The notes under the pieces are model-generated. The model was given only the letters and a program-made list of their open reading frames with translations. It ran no database searches and had not been told where the DNA came from. Positions 1 to 8,368 of a stretch of 64,000 nt of DNA are shown here, piece after piece; within the stretch, counting starts at the first letter, position 1; every line of letters begins with the position of its first letter. Source of the DNA: SYAC01 sp046048055 (GTDB lineage Bacteria > Planctomycetota > Phycisphaerae > Phycisphaerales > SM1A02); NCBI GenBank assembly GCA_046048055.1, contig JBJOGW010000028.1:1-64000 (forward strand), given 5' to 3'. The position numbers and the translations under genes were made by a program.

Positions 1-201
1 AAGCGGTATCGCGCCGAGCGCAGCGAGAGACCAATCCACCCAAGCAGGATGGCCCATGCCGAGCGGAGCGAGAAGCGCTAAGCCGAGGCGCATGCGAAGC
101 GGAGCCGAGGCGGCCGCGTGCGGGTCAGGCTGGATGCGGAGTGCGCAGCGGCCCACACGGGACGCGCAGTGGCCGGCTTCGGACGCGCAGCGGCCAGAAC
201 C
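1..201. repeat. GC-rich stretch of short imperfect repeats, no gene
   Basis: No convincing gene lies in the first 200 bases. Positions 1-115 hold several copies of short words such as GCCGAGCG, GGAGCGAG and GAAGCGGAGC in slightly different forms. Positions 136-195 hold three imperfect direct repeats about 20 bases apart built on the core GCGCAGYGGCC. The open frames here are low-complexity Arg/Ala/Pro strings. The stretch follows the 3' end of the isocitrate dehydrogenase gene and may be an intergenic repeat whose other end lies outside the window. Confidence 0.45.
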
Positions 202-1665
202 CTACTGGCCTTGTGCCATGCTGAAGCCCGGCTTGCCATCGAAGGTGCGCAGCAGTTCGTAGCTGCACACCGTGTACCTGGCCGCCACCCGACCGAGCAG
301 CGCGATCGTCTCGGGCTGACCCACGCGCGAGCCTTGCACCCTCTCGAACCGCGCCCGCCAGTAGTCCACGCAGTCCGTGTAGACGCTGCCCGTGGGCCAC
401 ACCTGGGTTCCGCGGTTGCTGATCAGCTGGAGCCGGAACGGCGTGCCCTCGCTCAACTGCTGCAGGTGCTTGGCCAGTTCGGCACAGCCCTCGCCCGCGT
501 CCAGGTAGACGTCGGCTCCCACCACCTCGGTGGCACCCGGTCCGAAGGTCTGCACGGCGGCGGCCGTGAAGGGCTTCACGGGTGGCTTGAACGTGACGCG
601 GTCCTCCGCATCCGGCACCGCCGCGATGCTGCCGGGCTTCTGGCCCAGCCGCTTGCCCACCTCGTGGGCAAAGTCCATGGTGCCCAGGGCGGGCTTGGCG
701 GCATCACCAAAGTCGCCCGTGCGCACGCCCTGCTCGAGGCTGGCCAGCAGCGCGTTCTCGATGCGGGCGGCGCTGCCCAGCAGTCCCACGTGCCGCAGCA
801 GCATGATGGAACTGAGGAAGAGCGAGCATGGGTTGGCGATGCCGCGGCCGGCGATGTCCGGTGCCGTGCCATGCACCGCCTCGAAGATGCTGATGTGGTT
901 GCCGATGTTGGCGCTTGGGGCGAATCCGAGCCCACCCACCAGCCCGGCAGCCAGGTCGCTCACGATGTCGCCCTGCAGGTTGGGTAGCACGATCATGCGG
1001 TACTGCTGGGGCTTCATCACCAGGTTCATGCACAGCGCGTCCACGATCACGTCGGCGGTCTCGATCTCGGGATAGTCGGCGGCCACGGCCTTGAAGCGCT
1101 CCAGAAAGAGACCGTCGGTCATCTTCATGATGTTGGCCTTGTGTCCGCAGTGCACCTTGCGGATGCCGAGGCGCCGCGCCGTCTCGAAGGCGAAGCGGTG
1201 AACCGCGTCGCTACCCGGGGCGCTGATCAGGCGCTTGCACTGCACCACGTCGTTGCTGAGCCGGTGCTCGATGCCGCCGTAGGTGTCCTCGATGTTCTCG
1301 CGCACGATGAAGAAGTCCACGTTCACGCCACTGCGGCTGTAGGGCGTCATCACGCCCGGCAGCGTGCGAAAGTGGCGCAGGTTGGCGAAGGCGTTCCACA
1401 TCTTGCGGGCGGTCACGTTGATCGACTTGCCGCCGCCGCCCTTGGGGGTCTCCATGGGGCCCTTCAGCAGCAGGCCGCAGCGTTCCACCTCGGCCACCGC
1501 CTCGTCCGTCATGCCGCGGCTGAGGCCGCGGTCAAAGCACGCCTTGCCCATCTCCACCGGCACGAACTCCATGGCCTTGCTGGCGCCCGCCGCCTGCAGC
1601 AGGTGCAGGGTGGCCTGCATGATCTCGGGTCCGATACCGTCTCCGGGGGTCAGGGCGATGCGCAT
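202..1665 (-). CDS. icd: Isocitrate dehydrogenase, Thermus-type with C-terminal extension
   Basis: This TCA-cycle enzyme converts isocitrate to 2-oxoglutarate and CO2 in the cytoplasm. The 487-residue protein opens with the family sequence TPGDGIGPEI. It carries the substrate set S81, N83, R87, R97 and R122. Its C-terminal extension (from about residue 340) contains SNRGTQV and ends FDGKPGF, as in the 496-residue Thermus thermophilus enzyme. The ATG at 1665 is preceded by AAGGAG, which sets the start despite the open frame running further upstream. The cofactor region reads HGTAPDIAGRGIANP: D270, I271 and A277 stand where NADP enzymes have Lys, Tyr and Val, so NAD use is inferred. It lies 25 bp behind a membrane-protein gene on the same strand. 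Confidence 0.9.
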   Translation of the reverse strand: MRIALTPGDGIGPEIMQATLHLLQAAGASKAMEFVPVEMGKACFDRGLSRGMTDEAVAEVERCGLLLKGPMETPKGGGGKSINVTARKMWNAFANLRHFRTLPGVMTPYSRSGVNVDFFIVRENIEDTYGGIEHRLSNDVVQCKRLISAPGSDAVHRFAFETARRLGIRKVHCGHKANIMKMTDGLFLERFKAVAADYPEIETADVIVDALCMNLVMKPQQYRMIVLPNLQGDIVSDLAAGLVGGLGFAPSANIGNHISIFEAVHGTAPDIAGRGIANPCSLFLSSIMLLRHVGLLGSAARIENALLASLEQGVRTGDFGDAAKPALGTMDFAHEVGKRLGQKPGSIAAVPDAEDRVTFKPPVKPFTAAAVQTFGPGATEVVGADVYLDAGEGCAELAKHLQQLSEGTPFRLQLISNRGTQVWPTGSVYTDCVDYWRARFERVQGSRVGQPETIALLGRVAARYTVCSYELLRTFDGKPGFSMAQGQ

Positions 1666-1690
1666 GGGTGGCTCCTTGGGGGCAGCAAGG

Positions 1691-2284
1691 TTAGCCACCC
1701 GGCGGCACGCACACGGCCTGTCGAGGGCGAGATCCCGGCAGCACCAGCAGCATGGACGCCGCCAGCAGGGCGCCCTGCAGCCCGTAGAGCCGCTCGCTGC
1801 GCCGATGCATCCGGTCCAGCTCGGCTCTGGCGGCGGCGGCCCGCTCCGCATCCTCCGAGAGGATCGCCTGCGTGCGTTCCACCGCATGGTCCGCGATGCT
1901 GCGTGCCAGCACCATCTGGCCCACGCCGATCGCGGCCGTCATCAGCAGCGTCACCGCGCCCAGGCGCAGTCGCCGCGTGGCCATCACCCGGCCCGCATGC
2001 CGCAGCAGCATCCACGCCGCCACCGGCCCAGCCAGCATGCCGAACGCGAACACGCCCAGAAAGCCCGGCTGCGCCAGCACGCCCGCCATGATCCGACCGG
2101 TCTCCGGGGCATCGATCACCGCGGCCCGCGCCTCGCGGAAGGCAAGATCCGCCCGGATGAGCACGGTGAAGAGCCAGCCCGCGTTCAGGCCCGCCGCCAC
2201 GAGCAGCGTGCCCCAGATCGACACCAGCACCGTGACCGGCGTGGGGCATGCTCGCACAGGCCGTGGATCCGGAACCTCCGTCAC
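1691..2284 (-). CDS. Membrane protein of unknown function
   Basis: A 197-residue protein I do not recognise. Hydrophobic segments lie near residues 17-44, 72-94 and 107-126. A charged stretch rich in Glu, Arg and Ala (about 130-165) is probably a cytoplasmic helix or coiled coil. A last short hydrophobic run precedes a basic tail. The start is a GTG at 2284 with no clear ribosome binding site. It sits between the HD-GYP regulator (26 bp upstream) and icd (25 bp downstream) on the same strand, so the three may be co-transcribed. No catalytic motif is visible. Confidence 0.6.
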   Translation of the reverse strand: MTEVPDPRPVRACPTPVTVLVSIWGTLLVAAGLNAGWLFTVLIRADLAFREARAAVIDAPETGRIMAGVLAQPGFLGVFAFGMLAGPVAAWMLLRHAGRVMATRRLRLGAVTLLMTAAIGVGQMVLARSIADHAVERTQAILSEDAERAAAARAELDRMHRRSERLYGLQGALLAASMLLVLPGSRPRQAVCVPPGG

Positions 2285-2309
2285 GCCACGATGCTACGCG
2301 ACCGCATGA

Positions 2310-4085
2310 TCACTCATCGAACATGTCGTGCGCGGCGCACACCGCGTCGAAGTTCTTCAGGAAGATCGCGGCCAGTTCCGGGTCGAAGTGCGTGCCGGCA
2401 TCCTTCTCGATCTGGGCGCGCACCTGAGCCGGCGTCCACGCTTCCTTGTAGGAACGGGCCGACATCAGGGCGTCGAACACGTCGGCCAGCGCCACCAGCC
2501 GGGCGAACAGCGGAATGTCCTGGCCGCGCGGCTCCGGGACCCGATTCGGCGGAATGCCGAAGGCCTTCAGGGCCTCCACCAGTCCGGCCCGATCGGGATA
2601 TCCGGTGCCGTCCCATCTGGCGTGGTGATAGAGGGTGATGTCGCGAATGGCCTCGTCCTCGGGCGTCATCGCCGAGCCCACCAGCGACTCGGCGCCGCGA
2701 ACCGTGTGGGTCTGCATGATGGCGCGCTCCGTGTCGCTGAGCTTGCCCGGCTTCTTGATGATCTCCACCACGGCGATCTTGCCGATGTCGTGCATCTTGG
2801 CGGCGGGTCGGAGCAGGTTCAGGTCCGATTCCACCTGCTGGGGGGTCCGGCCATGCGCCGCAGCCCAATGCCGGTACAGCAGCGAGGCCACCTCGGCCAC
2901 GCGGTTCACGTGCGCGCCGGTCTCCTTGGGATCGGCCATCTCCATCACCCGAAGCACACGCTTCAGGGTGGCCTCGCGGAACTCCGACCGCTCCAGCGCG
3001 ACCGAGGCGATCCCGGCGAAGTGCTTGGCGATCTTCCGGTCCTCGTCGGTGAACTCGGTGGCGTGGTGCGCGCCCTGCGATCTGGGGTTGATCAGCTGCA
3101 GCACGCCCAGCAGACGCCCGCGCGCCGTCCGCAGGGCAAGGGCCAGCACCGCCCGAGTGCGGAATCCGGTGGACTCGTCAAAGCTCCTGTTGAAGCGGAA
3201 CGGTGCATCCGCCGGCAAGTCGTAGGCGTCCCGCACCGACACCAGGCCGCTCTCCGCAACGGCCGCGGCACCCGCGATGCTGGTGTGGTCCACCGGAAGC
3301 CGCACCGGGCTCCTTCGATGATCCGGAAAGCGGGTCTCCACGTTCAGCACGTCGTTCTGCGCGTAGGCGAACACCAGGGCACCGTCCTGCACCAGGAAGA
3401 TGGTCCCGGCCTCGCACGAGAACATGGCACGGGCCTCGCTGAGCAGCCGCCGCAGCAGCGTGTCGGTGTCATCCAGCCCCTTCAGGTCCTGACCGATGCG
3501 GTCCAGCGCCTCGAGGCGCATGGCGTGGTCCGACTGCAACTGCCGGTTGAGGCGATCCAGCTCCTTGCTCTTCTCGTGCAGCAGTCGCTCCGCCTCCTCG
3601 CGAAACCGAAGCTGCATGGCCGCTTCCCGGCTGGCCGACTCCGCCTGGTCCAGAAGCCGCACCTGGACCTGCATCATCTCCGACTGGCGCACCGCGTGCT
3701 GCACGCGCACCAGAAACTCCGCCGCCGCCGGCATCTTCACCATGTAGTCGAAGGCACCGGCCTCGAAGGCCGCCGCCTTGTGCTCGGGCAGGTCATCCGA
3801 CGACAGCATCACCACCTGCGTGCCGGGGAGATCCGGGTGGCTTGCCAGCTGCGGCAGCAGGTCCATGCCGGATCCATCCGGCAGCATCACGTCAAGCAGC
3901 ACCACGTCGGGCTTGAGCCGCTCGGCCATGGGGATGGCGTCGGAGGCGGTGGCGCAGGCATGCAGCGACCACTCCGGCCGCGATCTCAGGATGCCCCCCA
4001 CCACCTTGTGGATCATGGGCTGGTCATCCACCAGCAGGATCACCGCCTCGCGACTGCCGGAGGGTTGGGATGCCTTGGATGCCAC
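2310..4085 (-). CDS. Response regulator with GAF and HD-GYP domains (predicted c-di-GMP phosphodiesterase)
   Basis: Domains in order: a receiver domain with the acidic pair in LLVDDQ and phospho-acceptor Asp in VVLLDVML; a charged coiled coil (about residues 130-190); a GAF domain; and an HD-GYP domain with HDIGK, HHARWDGTGYP and the late ADVFDAL helix. HD-GYP enzymes hydrolyse c-di-GMP, so the protein probably links an unseen sensor kinase to c-di-GMP breakdown. No kinase gene is adjacent. The frame stays open to a GTG at 4163, but that would leave 2 bp before the divergent truB start. I chose the GTG at 4085, 12 residues before the receiver domain. The start is uncertain; the domains are clear. 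Confidence 0.85.
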   Translation of the reverse strand: MASKASQPSGSREAVILLVDDQPMIHKVVGGILRSRPEWSLHACATASDAIPMAERLKPDVVLLDVMLPDGSGMDLLPQLASHPDLPGTQVVMLSSDDLPEHKAAAFEAGAFDYMVKMPAAAEFLVRVQHAVRQSEMMQVQVRLLDQAESASREAAMQLRFREEAERLLHEKSKELDRLNRQLQSDHAMRLEALDRIGQDLKGLDDTDTLLRRLLSEARAMFSCEAGTIFLVQDGALVFAYAQNDVLNVETRFPDHRRSPVRLPVDHTSIAGAAAVAESGLVSVRDAYDLPADAPFRFNRSFDESTGFRTRAVLALALRTARGRLLGVLQLINPRSQGAHHATEFTDEDRKIAKHFAGIASVALERSEFREATLKRVLRVMEMADPKETGAHVNRVAEVASLLYRHWAAAHGRTPQQVESDLNLLRPAAKMHDIGKIAVVEIIKKPGKLSDTERAIMQTHTVRGAESLVGSAMTPEDEAIRDITLYHHARWDGTGYPDRAGLVEALKAFGIPPNRVPEPRGQDIPLFARLVALADVFDALMSARSYKEAWTPAQVRAQIEKDAGTHFDPELAAIFLKNFDAVCAAHDMFDE

Positions 4086-4165
4086 GCCGGAGCGAATCGT
4101 ATCGGCTCGGCCAGCCCAACTCCAGAATTCGCGACACGCAGGCGGGTCCGTGTACAACTGCACGC

Positions 4166-4864
4166 ATGGACTCCGCCCTCAGCGGCGTGCTCATCATCGA
4201 CAAGCCGCTCGGCTTGACCAGCATGCGCGCGGTGGAGCAGGTGCGTCGTTCCCTGGGCGGCGTCAAGGCCGGGCATGCGGGCACGCTGGATCCGCTGGCC
4301 ACCGGCGTGCTGGTGATCGCGGTGGGCCGCGCCACCAAGGACATTCCGCGGCTCATGGGCATGGCGAAGCGCTACGAGACGCGCATCGACCTGAGTGCCA
4401 CCACCGCCACGCTGGATACCGAAGGCGAGCGCATCCCCTCCGATCCGATGATCCCCGCGCCATCGCGGGAGCAGGTGCTGGCCACGCTGGATCGCTTTCA
4501 CGGAACGTTCGAGCAGGCGCCGCCCGCGTTCAGCGCGGTCAAGATCGCCGGCCGCCGAGCCTACGACCTTGCCCGGCGCGGCGACGCGGTGGAACCCGCG
4601 CCTCGGCCCGTCACCGTGCACCAGATCCGGCTGCTCGACTATGCATGGCCGGTGGTCACGCTGGACATCCGTTGCGCCAAGGGCTTCTATGTGCGCAGCC
4701 TGGCCCGCGACCTGGCGGCCGCGCTCGGACTGCGTGGCCACTGCCTCTCCATCCGGCGCACCGCCGTGGGTGACTACGACCTCACCATGGCGATGCCGCT
4801 CAAGCCCGAGCCGGCGGACCTGGCCGAACGGATCCGCCCGGCTCCATCGGCCGCTGCGACGTGA
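4166..4864 (+). CDS. truB: tRNA pseudouridine(55) synthase
   Basis: TruB makes pseudouridine 55 in the T-loop of most tRNAs. The 232-residue protein has the catalytic-Asp motif GHAGTLDPLATGVL near residue 40, the KRYE motif near 70, and the RCAKGFYVRSLARDL motif near 170. It is shorter than E. coli TruB (about 314 residues) and appears to lack most of the C-terminal PUA-like part, as many bacterial forms do. The start is the ATG at 4166. It is divergent from the HD-GYP gene, and its last 65 bp overlap the 3' end of convergent lspA. Confidence 0.92.
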   Translation: MDSALSGVLIIDKPLGLTSMRAVEQVRRSLGGVKAGHAGTLDPLATGVLVIAVGRATKDIPRLMGMAKRYETRIDLSATTATLDTEGERIPSDPMIPAPSREQVLATLDRFHGTFEQAPPAFSAVKIAGRRAYDLARRGDAVEPAPRPVTVHQIRLLDYAWPVVTLDIRCAKGFYVRSLARDLAAALGLRGHCLSIRRTAVGDYDLTMAMPLKPEPADLAERIRPAPSAAAT

Positions 4865-5465
4865 ACAGCAGGATGGCCATGCCGGCCAGCAGCAGCACGT
4901 CGGCCACGTTGAAGACCCACGGAAAGAGTTCGGGGCTTCCTCCGGGCCATCGAAGACCGAACGGCAGTTCCCACCGCGGCGTCATGTGCAGGAAGTCGCG
5001 CACCGCCCCGATGGTCAGCCGGTCGTGGAGATTTCCCAGGCCGCCGGCGAGCACCAGCCCGATGCCCACGTGCACGCGCGTGGCACGGGCACCCGTCCAC
5101 CAGCCGAAGACTGCCACGGCCGCAACCACCGCCAGCACGGTGAATGCCACGAACACCGGACGCCGCTGCTGACCAAGCCCGAACACCGCCCCGTGGTTGA
5201 GCACCAGGCGAAAGTCCAGCAGGTCGCCCGGCAGCGCACGCACACCCGAGTGCCATGGCAGCCGGTACGAGGGGTTGCCGGCAACCTCCTCGTAGCGCAG
5301 TTCCACAGGCTCGTCGGCCACGCTTCGGAACGCCCACGACTTGCTTGCCAGATCCAGTGCAAGCCCAAGCGTCGTCACGAGCAGCAGCACGGACCACGCC
5401 CGGGCGGATCGCCATGCCGGCACCTGATCATGAACCTCGGCAGGCGCCGCGGCGCCACCACTCAC
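4800..5465 (-). CDS. lspA: Lipoprotein signal peptidase (signal peptidase II)
   Basis: This membrane aspartic protease cleaves prolipoprotein signal peptides. The 221-residue protein has four predicted membrane segments. The LspA motifs are present: the first DLASK region, NHGAVFGL, GNLHDRL with VRDFL (first catalytic Asp) and FNVADV (second catalytic Asp). The GTG start at 5465 overlaps the TGA stop of the upstream dksA-like gene in a GTGA junction, which decides the start and indicates coupled translation. Substrates are visible nearby: the lipoprotein-type genes at 13194, 25643 and 57718. The 3' end overlaps truB by 65 bp. Confidence 0.92.
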   Translation of the reverse strand: MSGGAAAPAEVHDQVPAWRSARAWSVLLLVTTLGLALDLASKSWAFRSVADEPVELRYEEVAGNPSYRLPWHSGVRALPGDLLDFRLVLNHGAVFGLGQQRRPVFVAFTVLAVVAAVAVFGWWTGARATRVHVGIGLVLAGGLGNLHDRLTIGAVRDFLHMTPRWELPFGLRWPGGSPELFPWVFNVADVLLLAGMAILLFTSQRPMEPGGSVRPGPPARA

Positions 5466-6316
5466 CGCGCCACGCCGCGCTCGACGAGTCGGGCCGCCTC
5501 CACCGTGTGCTTGGCAAGCGGATTGGCGTCCAGACGGGCCTTGGGAATCGGCTTGCCCGTCAACTGGCACACCCCGTAGGTTCGATCCTGGATCCGCTGC
5601 AACGCCGCATCGATCTCGTTGAGCTTCTCCCGGTCGCTGGCAGCGAGGTTCAGGGCGAACTCCTGGTCAAAGGTGTCCGTGCCCACGTCCGCCATGTGCA
5701 ACGGCATGTTGCTCAGGTTGCCGCCGCTCGATCGCAGGGCCTCATCCTCCAGGCTGTCCACGCGACCGATCAACTCGTTGCGGGTGCGAAGCAGGATCTC
5801 GCGATACTGGTCCAGATCCTTGGCCGAGAGCTTGGTGCGAATCGCGGAGACATCCACCTCCTCGGCAGGCTTCTCCTTGGCGGTCGCGGCTGCCTTGGAT
5901 CGGCGGCTCGGGAATGAAGCCGCCTTGGCGCTCAGCACGCGCACGCGGCGACCGTTCACCATCACGTAGCCGGTCTGGTCCGTCTTCTGATTCATGGCCA
6001 CGGCTGCCACACTCAACGCCGTCGAGTAGTCGATCTTGGGGGCCTTCTTGGCCTTCTCGTCCACCGGCTCCTTCTTGGGCATGGGCCGAGGCGCGTTCTT
6101 GCCGATGGGCGGCGGTGGCACTCGGTTGGGGTGCTTCTTGGTGGGCGGCGGAGGTGACTGTGGCACCACGGGAGCGGCCGGCTTGGCCGCATGGATCGGC
6201 TTCATGCCGCCCGCAGCAGGCTTGGGCGACTTGGTCGCCGCCGCGCGCGCCGCTGGCTTGGTCACCTTGGCTGCGGGCTTCTTGGCGGGCTTCTTGATGG
6301 TCTTCTTGCTGGGCAC
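5462..6316 (-). CDS. TraR/DksA-family protein with Lys/Ala/Pro-rich N-terminus
   Basis: A 284-residue protein in two parts. Residues 1-100 are Lys, Ala and Pro rich with histone H1-like KKPAKKPAAK runs. Residues 160-284 are a DksA/TraR-type coiled coil followed by the zinc-finger region. DksA-family proteins bind the RNA polymerase secondary channel and modulate initiation. The finger is degenerate: it reads YGVCQLTGKPIP then AKHTVEAA, so only one of the four usual zinc cysteines remains. The GTG start at 6316 has GGAAGGA upstream. An ATG at 6358 is possible but has no such site. It is the first gene of an operon with lspA, driven by the promoter at 6382-6410. Confidence 0.75.
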   Translation of the reverse strand: MPSKKTIKKPAKKPAAKVTKPAARAAATKSPKPAAGGMKPIHAAKPAAPVVPQSPPPPTKKHPNRVPPPPIGKNAPRPMPKKEPVDEKAKKAPKIDYSTALSVAAVAMNQKTDQTGYVMVNGRRVRVLSAKAASFPSRRSKAAATAKEKPAEEVDVSAIRTKLSAKDLDQYREILLRTRNELIGRVDSLEDEALRSSGGNLSNMPLHMADVGTDTFDQEFALNLAASDREKLNEIDAALQRIQDRTYGVCQLTGKPIPKARLDANPLAKHTVEAARLVERGVAR

Positions 6317-6381
6317 GTGGATCCTTCCGAGGTGGGTGGGCGGCATGGGCATTCCCACCGCATCCCGATTCCGGGACGATG

Positions 6382-6410
6382 ATTGTGGGACCCCCCGAGC
6401 CGAGCGTCAA
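6382..6410 (-). promoter_or_regulatory. Sigma-70-type promoter for the dksA-like/lspA operon
   Basis: On the minus strand TTGACG (6410-6405) and CACAAT (6387-6382) are separated by exactly 17 bp. The -35 box matches five of six consensus bases and the -10 box four of six. The predicted start of transcription is near 6375, about 60 bases before the GTG of the dksA-like gene. Recognised by eye. Confidence 0.6.
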
Positions 6411-6450
6411 ACAGGTGGCGATTCAAGGCGCGGCCAGTTCAAAAAGCAAA

Positions 6451-6478
6451 ACCCCCGGCGAAAAGGGGCGCCGGGGGT
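6451..6478 (-). terminator. Intrinsic terminator on the minus strand
   Basis: A perfect 10-bp stem (6451-6460 with 6469-6478, ACCCCCGGCG and its complement) encloses an 8-base loop. On the minus strand it is followed by TTTGCTTTTT, the pattern of a rho-independent terminator. No minus-strand gene ends just upstream; the nearest is the kinase gene ending at 7298. It shields the dksA-like promoter at 6382-6410 from read-through and may end an unrecognised small RNA. Confidence 0.75.
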
Positions 6479-6709
6479 CGGCCGCAAAAGGGGAGCGGCC
6501 ACATGCCTGTCCGAGCGGACCGCAGAACGGCAGCGATTCGCCCTGACACCCTGAGAAACGCAAACGCGGGTCCACGTCCCTCACCATGCTGACTCCGATT
6601 GTTGGAATTTGGTTCGTGCACAGTTATTGGACATTGAGAATCCGCGTCCTCTGCGAAATTCCGCGGATGCCTGAGGGACACCGAACCCCGATTGCGTTTC
6701 AACGGGTGA
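6479..6709. other. Gene-free stretch upstream of the 6710 gene
   Basis: About 230 bases with lower GC than the surroundings and no credible gene. It contains a 7-bp inverted repeat (ATCCGCG at 6640-6646 with CGCGGAT at 6662-6668). On the minus strand any transcript crossing it would end at the 6451-6478 terminator, so a small minus-strand RNA is possible. I could not match the sequence to 6S, tmRNA or SRP RNA. Confidence 0.3.
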
Positions 6710-7225
6710 ATGGCGACCTCGCCTCACATCTCGAACCTGATCGGACTGACGAGTGGCATCGGCCTGGCACGGGCCGAAATGACGCTCTGGCTTCCCCGAC
6801 GGGCGGTCGTGCGCCGCGAAATCCTCAAGTTCGCCGCCGATGATCGGCAATTCGAGTTGAAGCCTGACCGCTCCTCTGCCGGCATCTCGGTTCTGGTGAG
6901 CGCCCACAGGTTCCACGCCATGCTCTCGGGGCCGGAACGGGCCGACCTGGAAGTGGAGTGGCTTGTGGAACCCAATGCCCTGGTCCGACTTCCTCTTTGG
7001 TCCATGGCGCACGGACGTGATGCCGAAGTCTCCATCTGGGACGCCTTTGGCCAGCTGGTGGTGCCGGATGTGATGGCACGCGGCCCCGACTCGGCACCCT
7101 TGATGATGGCAGCCGGCCGCTACACGCTCACGGCCAGCGTCTTCGGTTCCACGGCGCTCATGGTGACCGCAGGTCACGACTCCGCTGTCATGACGGCGGA
7201 TCAGTTCCGCGCGGCCGCTGGCTGA
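6710..7225 (+). CDS. Hypothetical protein
   Basis: A 171-residue protein I do not recognise. It has no signal peptide, obvious membrane segment or catalytic motif. The middle (about 60-140) looks like a mixed beta-rich domain, with segments such as VEWLVEPNALVRLPLW and AEVSIWDAFGQLVVPDV. Third codon positions are GC-rich as in neighbouring genes. The antisense frame over the same bases is rich in His, Gly and Arg and looks like a shadow, so the plus strand is favoured. A stop codon directly precedes the ATG at 6710, fixing the longest start. It converges on the kinase gene. Confidence 0.5.
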   Translation: MATSPHISNLIGLTSGIGLARAEMTLWLPRRAVVRREILKFAADDRQFELKPDRSSAGISVLVSAHRFHAMLSGPERADLEVEWLVEPNALVRLPLWSMAHGRDAEVSIWDAFGQLVVPDVMARGPDSAPLMMAAGRYTLTASVFGSTALMVTAGHDSAVMTADQFRAAAG

Positions 7226-7297
7226 TCCAGCCACATCAACAGTTTGATTGGCGCCAAGCGCGTCAACGCCGGTCCTGGCGGCCGTGGCCCCACGGCA

Positions 7298-8368
7298 TCA
7301 GGGCAACATGGCTTCGACGGCGGCCAGTTCGGCATCCAGGGCATGGACCGACTGCGGTCGTGCCGCGGGGTCGATCGAGAGGGCCCGGTCCAGGATCGCC
7401 TCAAGCCGTCCAGCCAGGTCCGCACGCGCCTCACCGAGCAGCATGCGACGGTCCATCAGCACGGCTCGCAGCAAGCCCGCCGCCGTCCGGCCCTGGGTCT
7501 CGTAGGGCAGGCGGCCGGCAAGCATCTCGAACAGCACCAGGGCCGCCTGATACATGTCGCTCAAGTGGCCAATCCGGGCACTTTGGCCATCGGCCTGCTC
7601 GGGGCTCATGTAGGCGAAGGTCCCAACCAGGTGGCCCGTCTCGGTGTGCACGCCGGTGCGGTGTCCGTCCTCGGCGTGCAGGCGGGCCACGCCAAAGTCC
7701 ACCAGCTTGATGCTGCCATCGGCCTGAACCATGATGTTCTGCGGCTTCACGTCCCTGTGGATCACGCCCACCTGATGGGCATGAGCCAGCGCCGCAAGAA
7801 CCTGGCGAACGATGGCGATGCTCTGGCGAGCCGTCGGACGCTCCTCCTGCAGCCAGCGATCCAGCGGACGGCCCTCGATGAACTCCATCACCAGGTAGGT
7901 CACTCCGGGTCCAGCCGTGCCGGTCTCGATCATCTGCAGCACACCCGGGTGCGAGAGCCGAGCCAGCACACGACATTCCTGACGGAAACGCTGAGCCGCC
8001 TGGCTGTGATGGCCGTGCGAACGGACAACCTTGATCGCCACCCGGCGACCCGTCTGCTCATTGCGGGCGGCGTACACGCTGCCGGCTCCGCCATGACCAA
8101 GCACGGACTCGATGGCGTAGCCAGGGATCTCGGGGAGAACCTCGGCCGTGTCGATCTGGGCGGCGGCACGATCACCGGGCAGCGACACGGTGTCGGCCAT
8201 CAGGTCGGCCTCGAGCAGCGACTCCACCTCCTCGCGGATGTCCGCATCCTGGCAGGCATAGTCCAGGAATCCCTGTCGCTGCGCCGGGGCAAGCGCCGCA
8301 ACCGCCTCGAAGAGGCCGCGAACGATCGACCAGCGGTCGGTGCCGCCGCTTGGCATGGCCAGGCTCAT
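7298..8368 (-). CDS. Serine/threonine protein kinase (soluble)
   Basis: A 356-residue protein with a Hanks-type kinase domain from about residue 83. It has the glycine loop GHGGAGSVY, the lysine in VAIKV, the catalytic loop HRDVKPQN, the DFG motif and an SPEQ segment. The first 80 residues are a helical region with an EEVESLLEAD segment typical of planctomycete kinases. There is no transmembrane segment or extracellular sensor, so it is probably cytoplasmic. Its ATG overlaps the stop of the upstream ECF sigma gene by 4 bp (ATGA), so the kinase and sigma factor are translationally coupled and probably act together, the kinase perhaps modifying the sigma factor. That link is inferred. Confidence 0.92.
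   Translation of the reverse strand: MSLAMPSGGTDRWSIVRGLFEAVAALAPAQRQGFLDYACQDADIREEVESLLEADLMADTVSLPGDRAAAQIDTAEVLPEIPGYAIESVLGHGGAGSVYAARNEQTGRRVAIKVVRSHGHHSQAAQRFRQECRVLARLSHPGVLQMIETGTAGPGVTYLVMEFIEGRPLDRWLQEERPTARQSIAIVRQVLAALAHAHQVGVIHRDVKPQNIMVQADGSIKLVDFGVARLHAEDGHRTGVHTETGHLVGTFAYMSPEQADGQSARIGHLSDMYQAALVLFEMLAGRLPYETQGRTAAGLLRAVLMDRRMLLGEARADLAGRLEAILDRALSIDPAARPQSVHALDAELAAVEAMLP

Noticed and set aside
6581..7234. A 217-codon minus-strand frame over the 6710 gene, suggested by the minus-strand terminator at 6451
   Set aside because: His, Gly and Arg excess typical of a shadow. The plus frame has better codon use, though the terminator remains unexplained.
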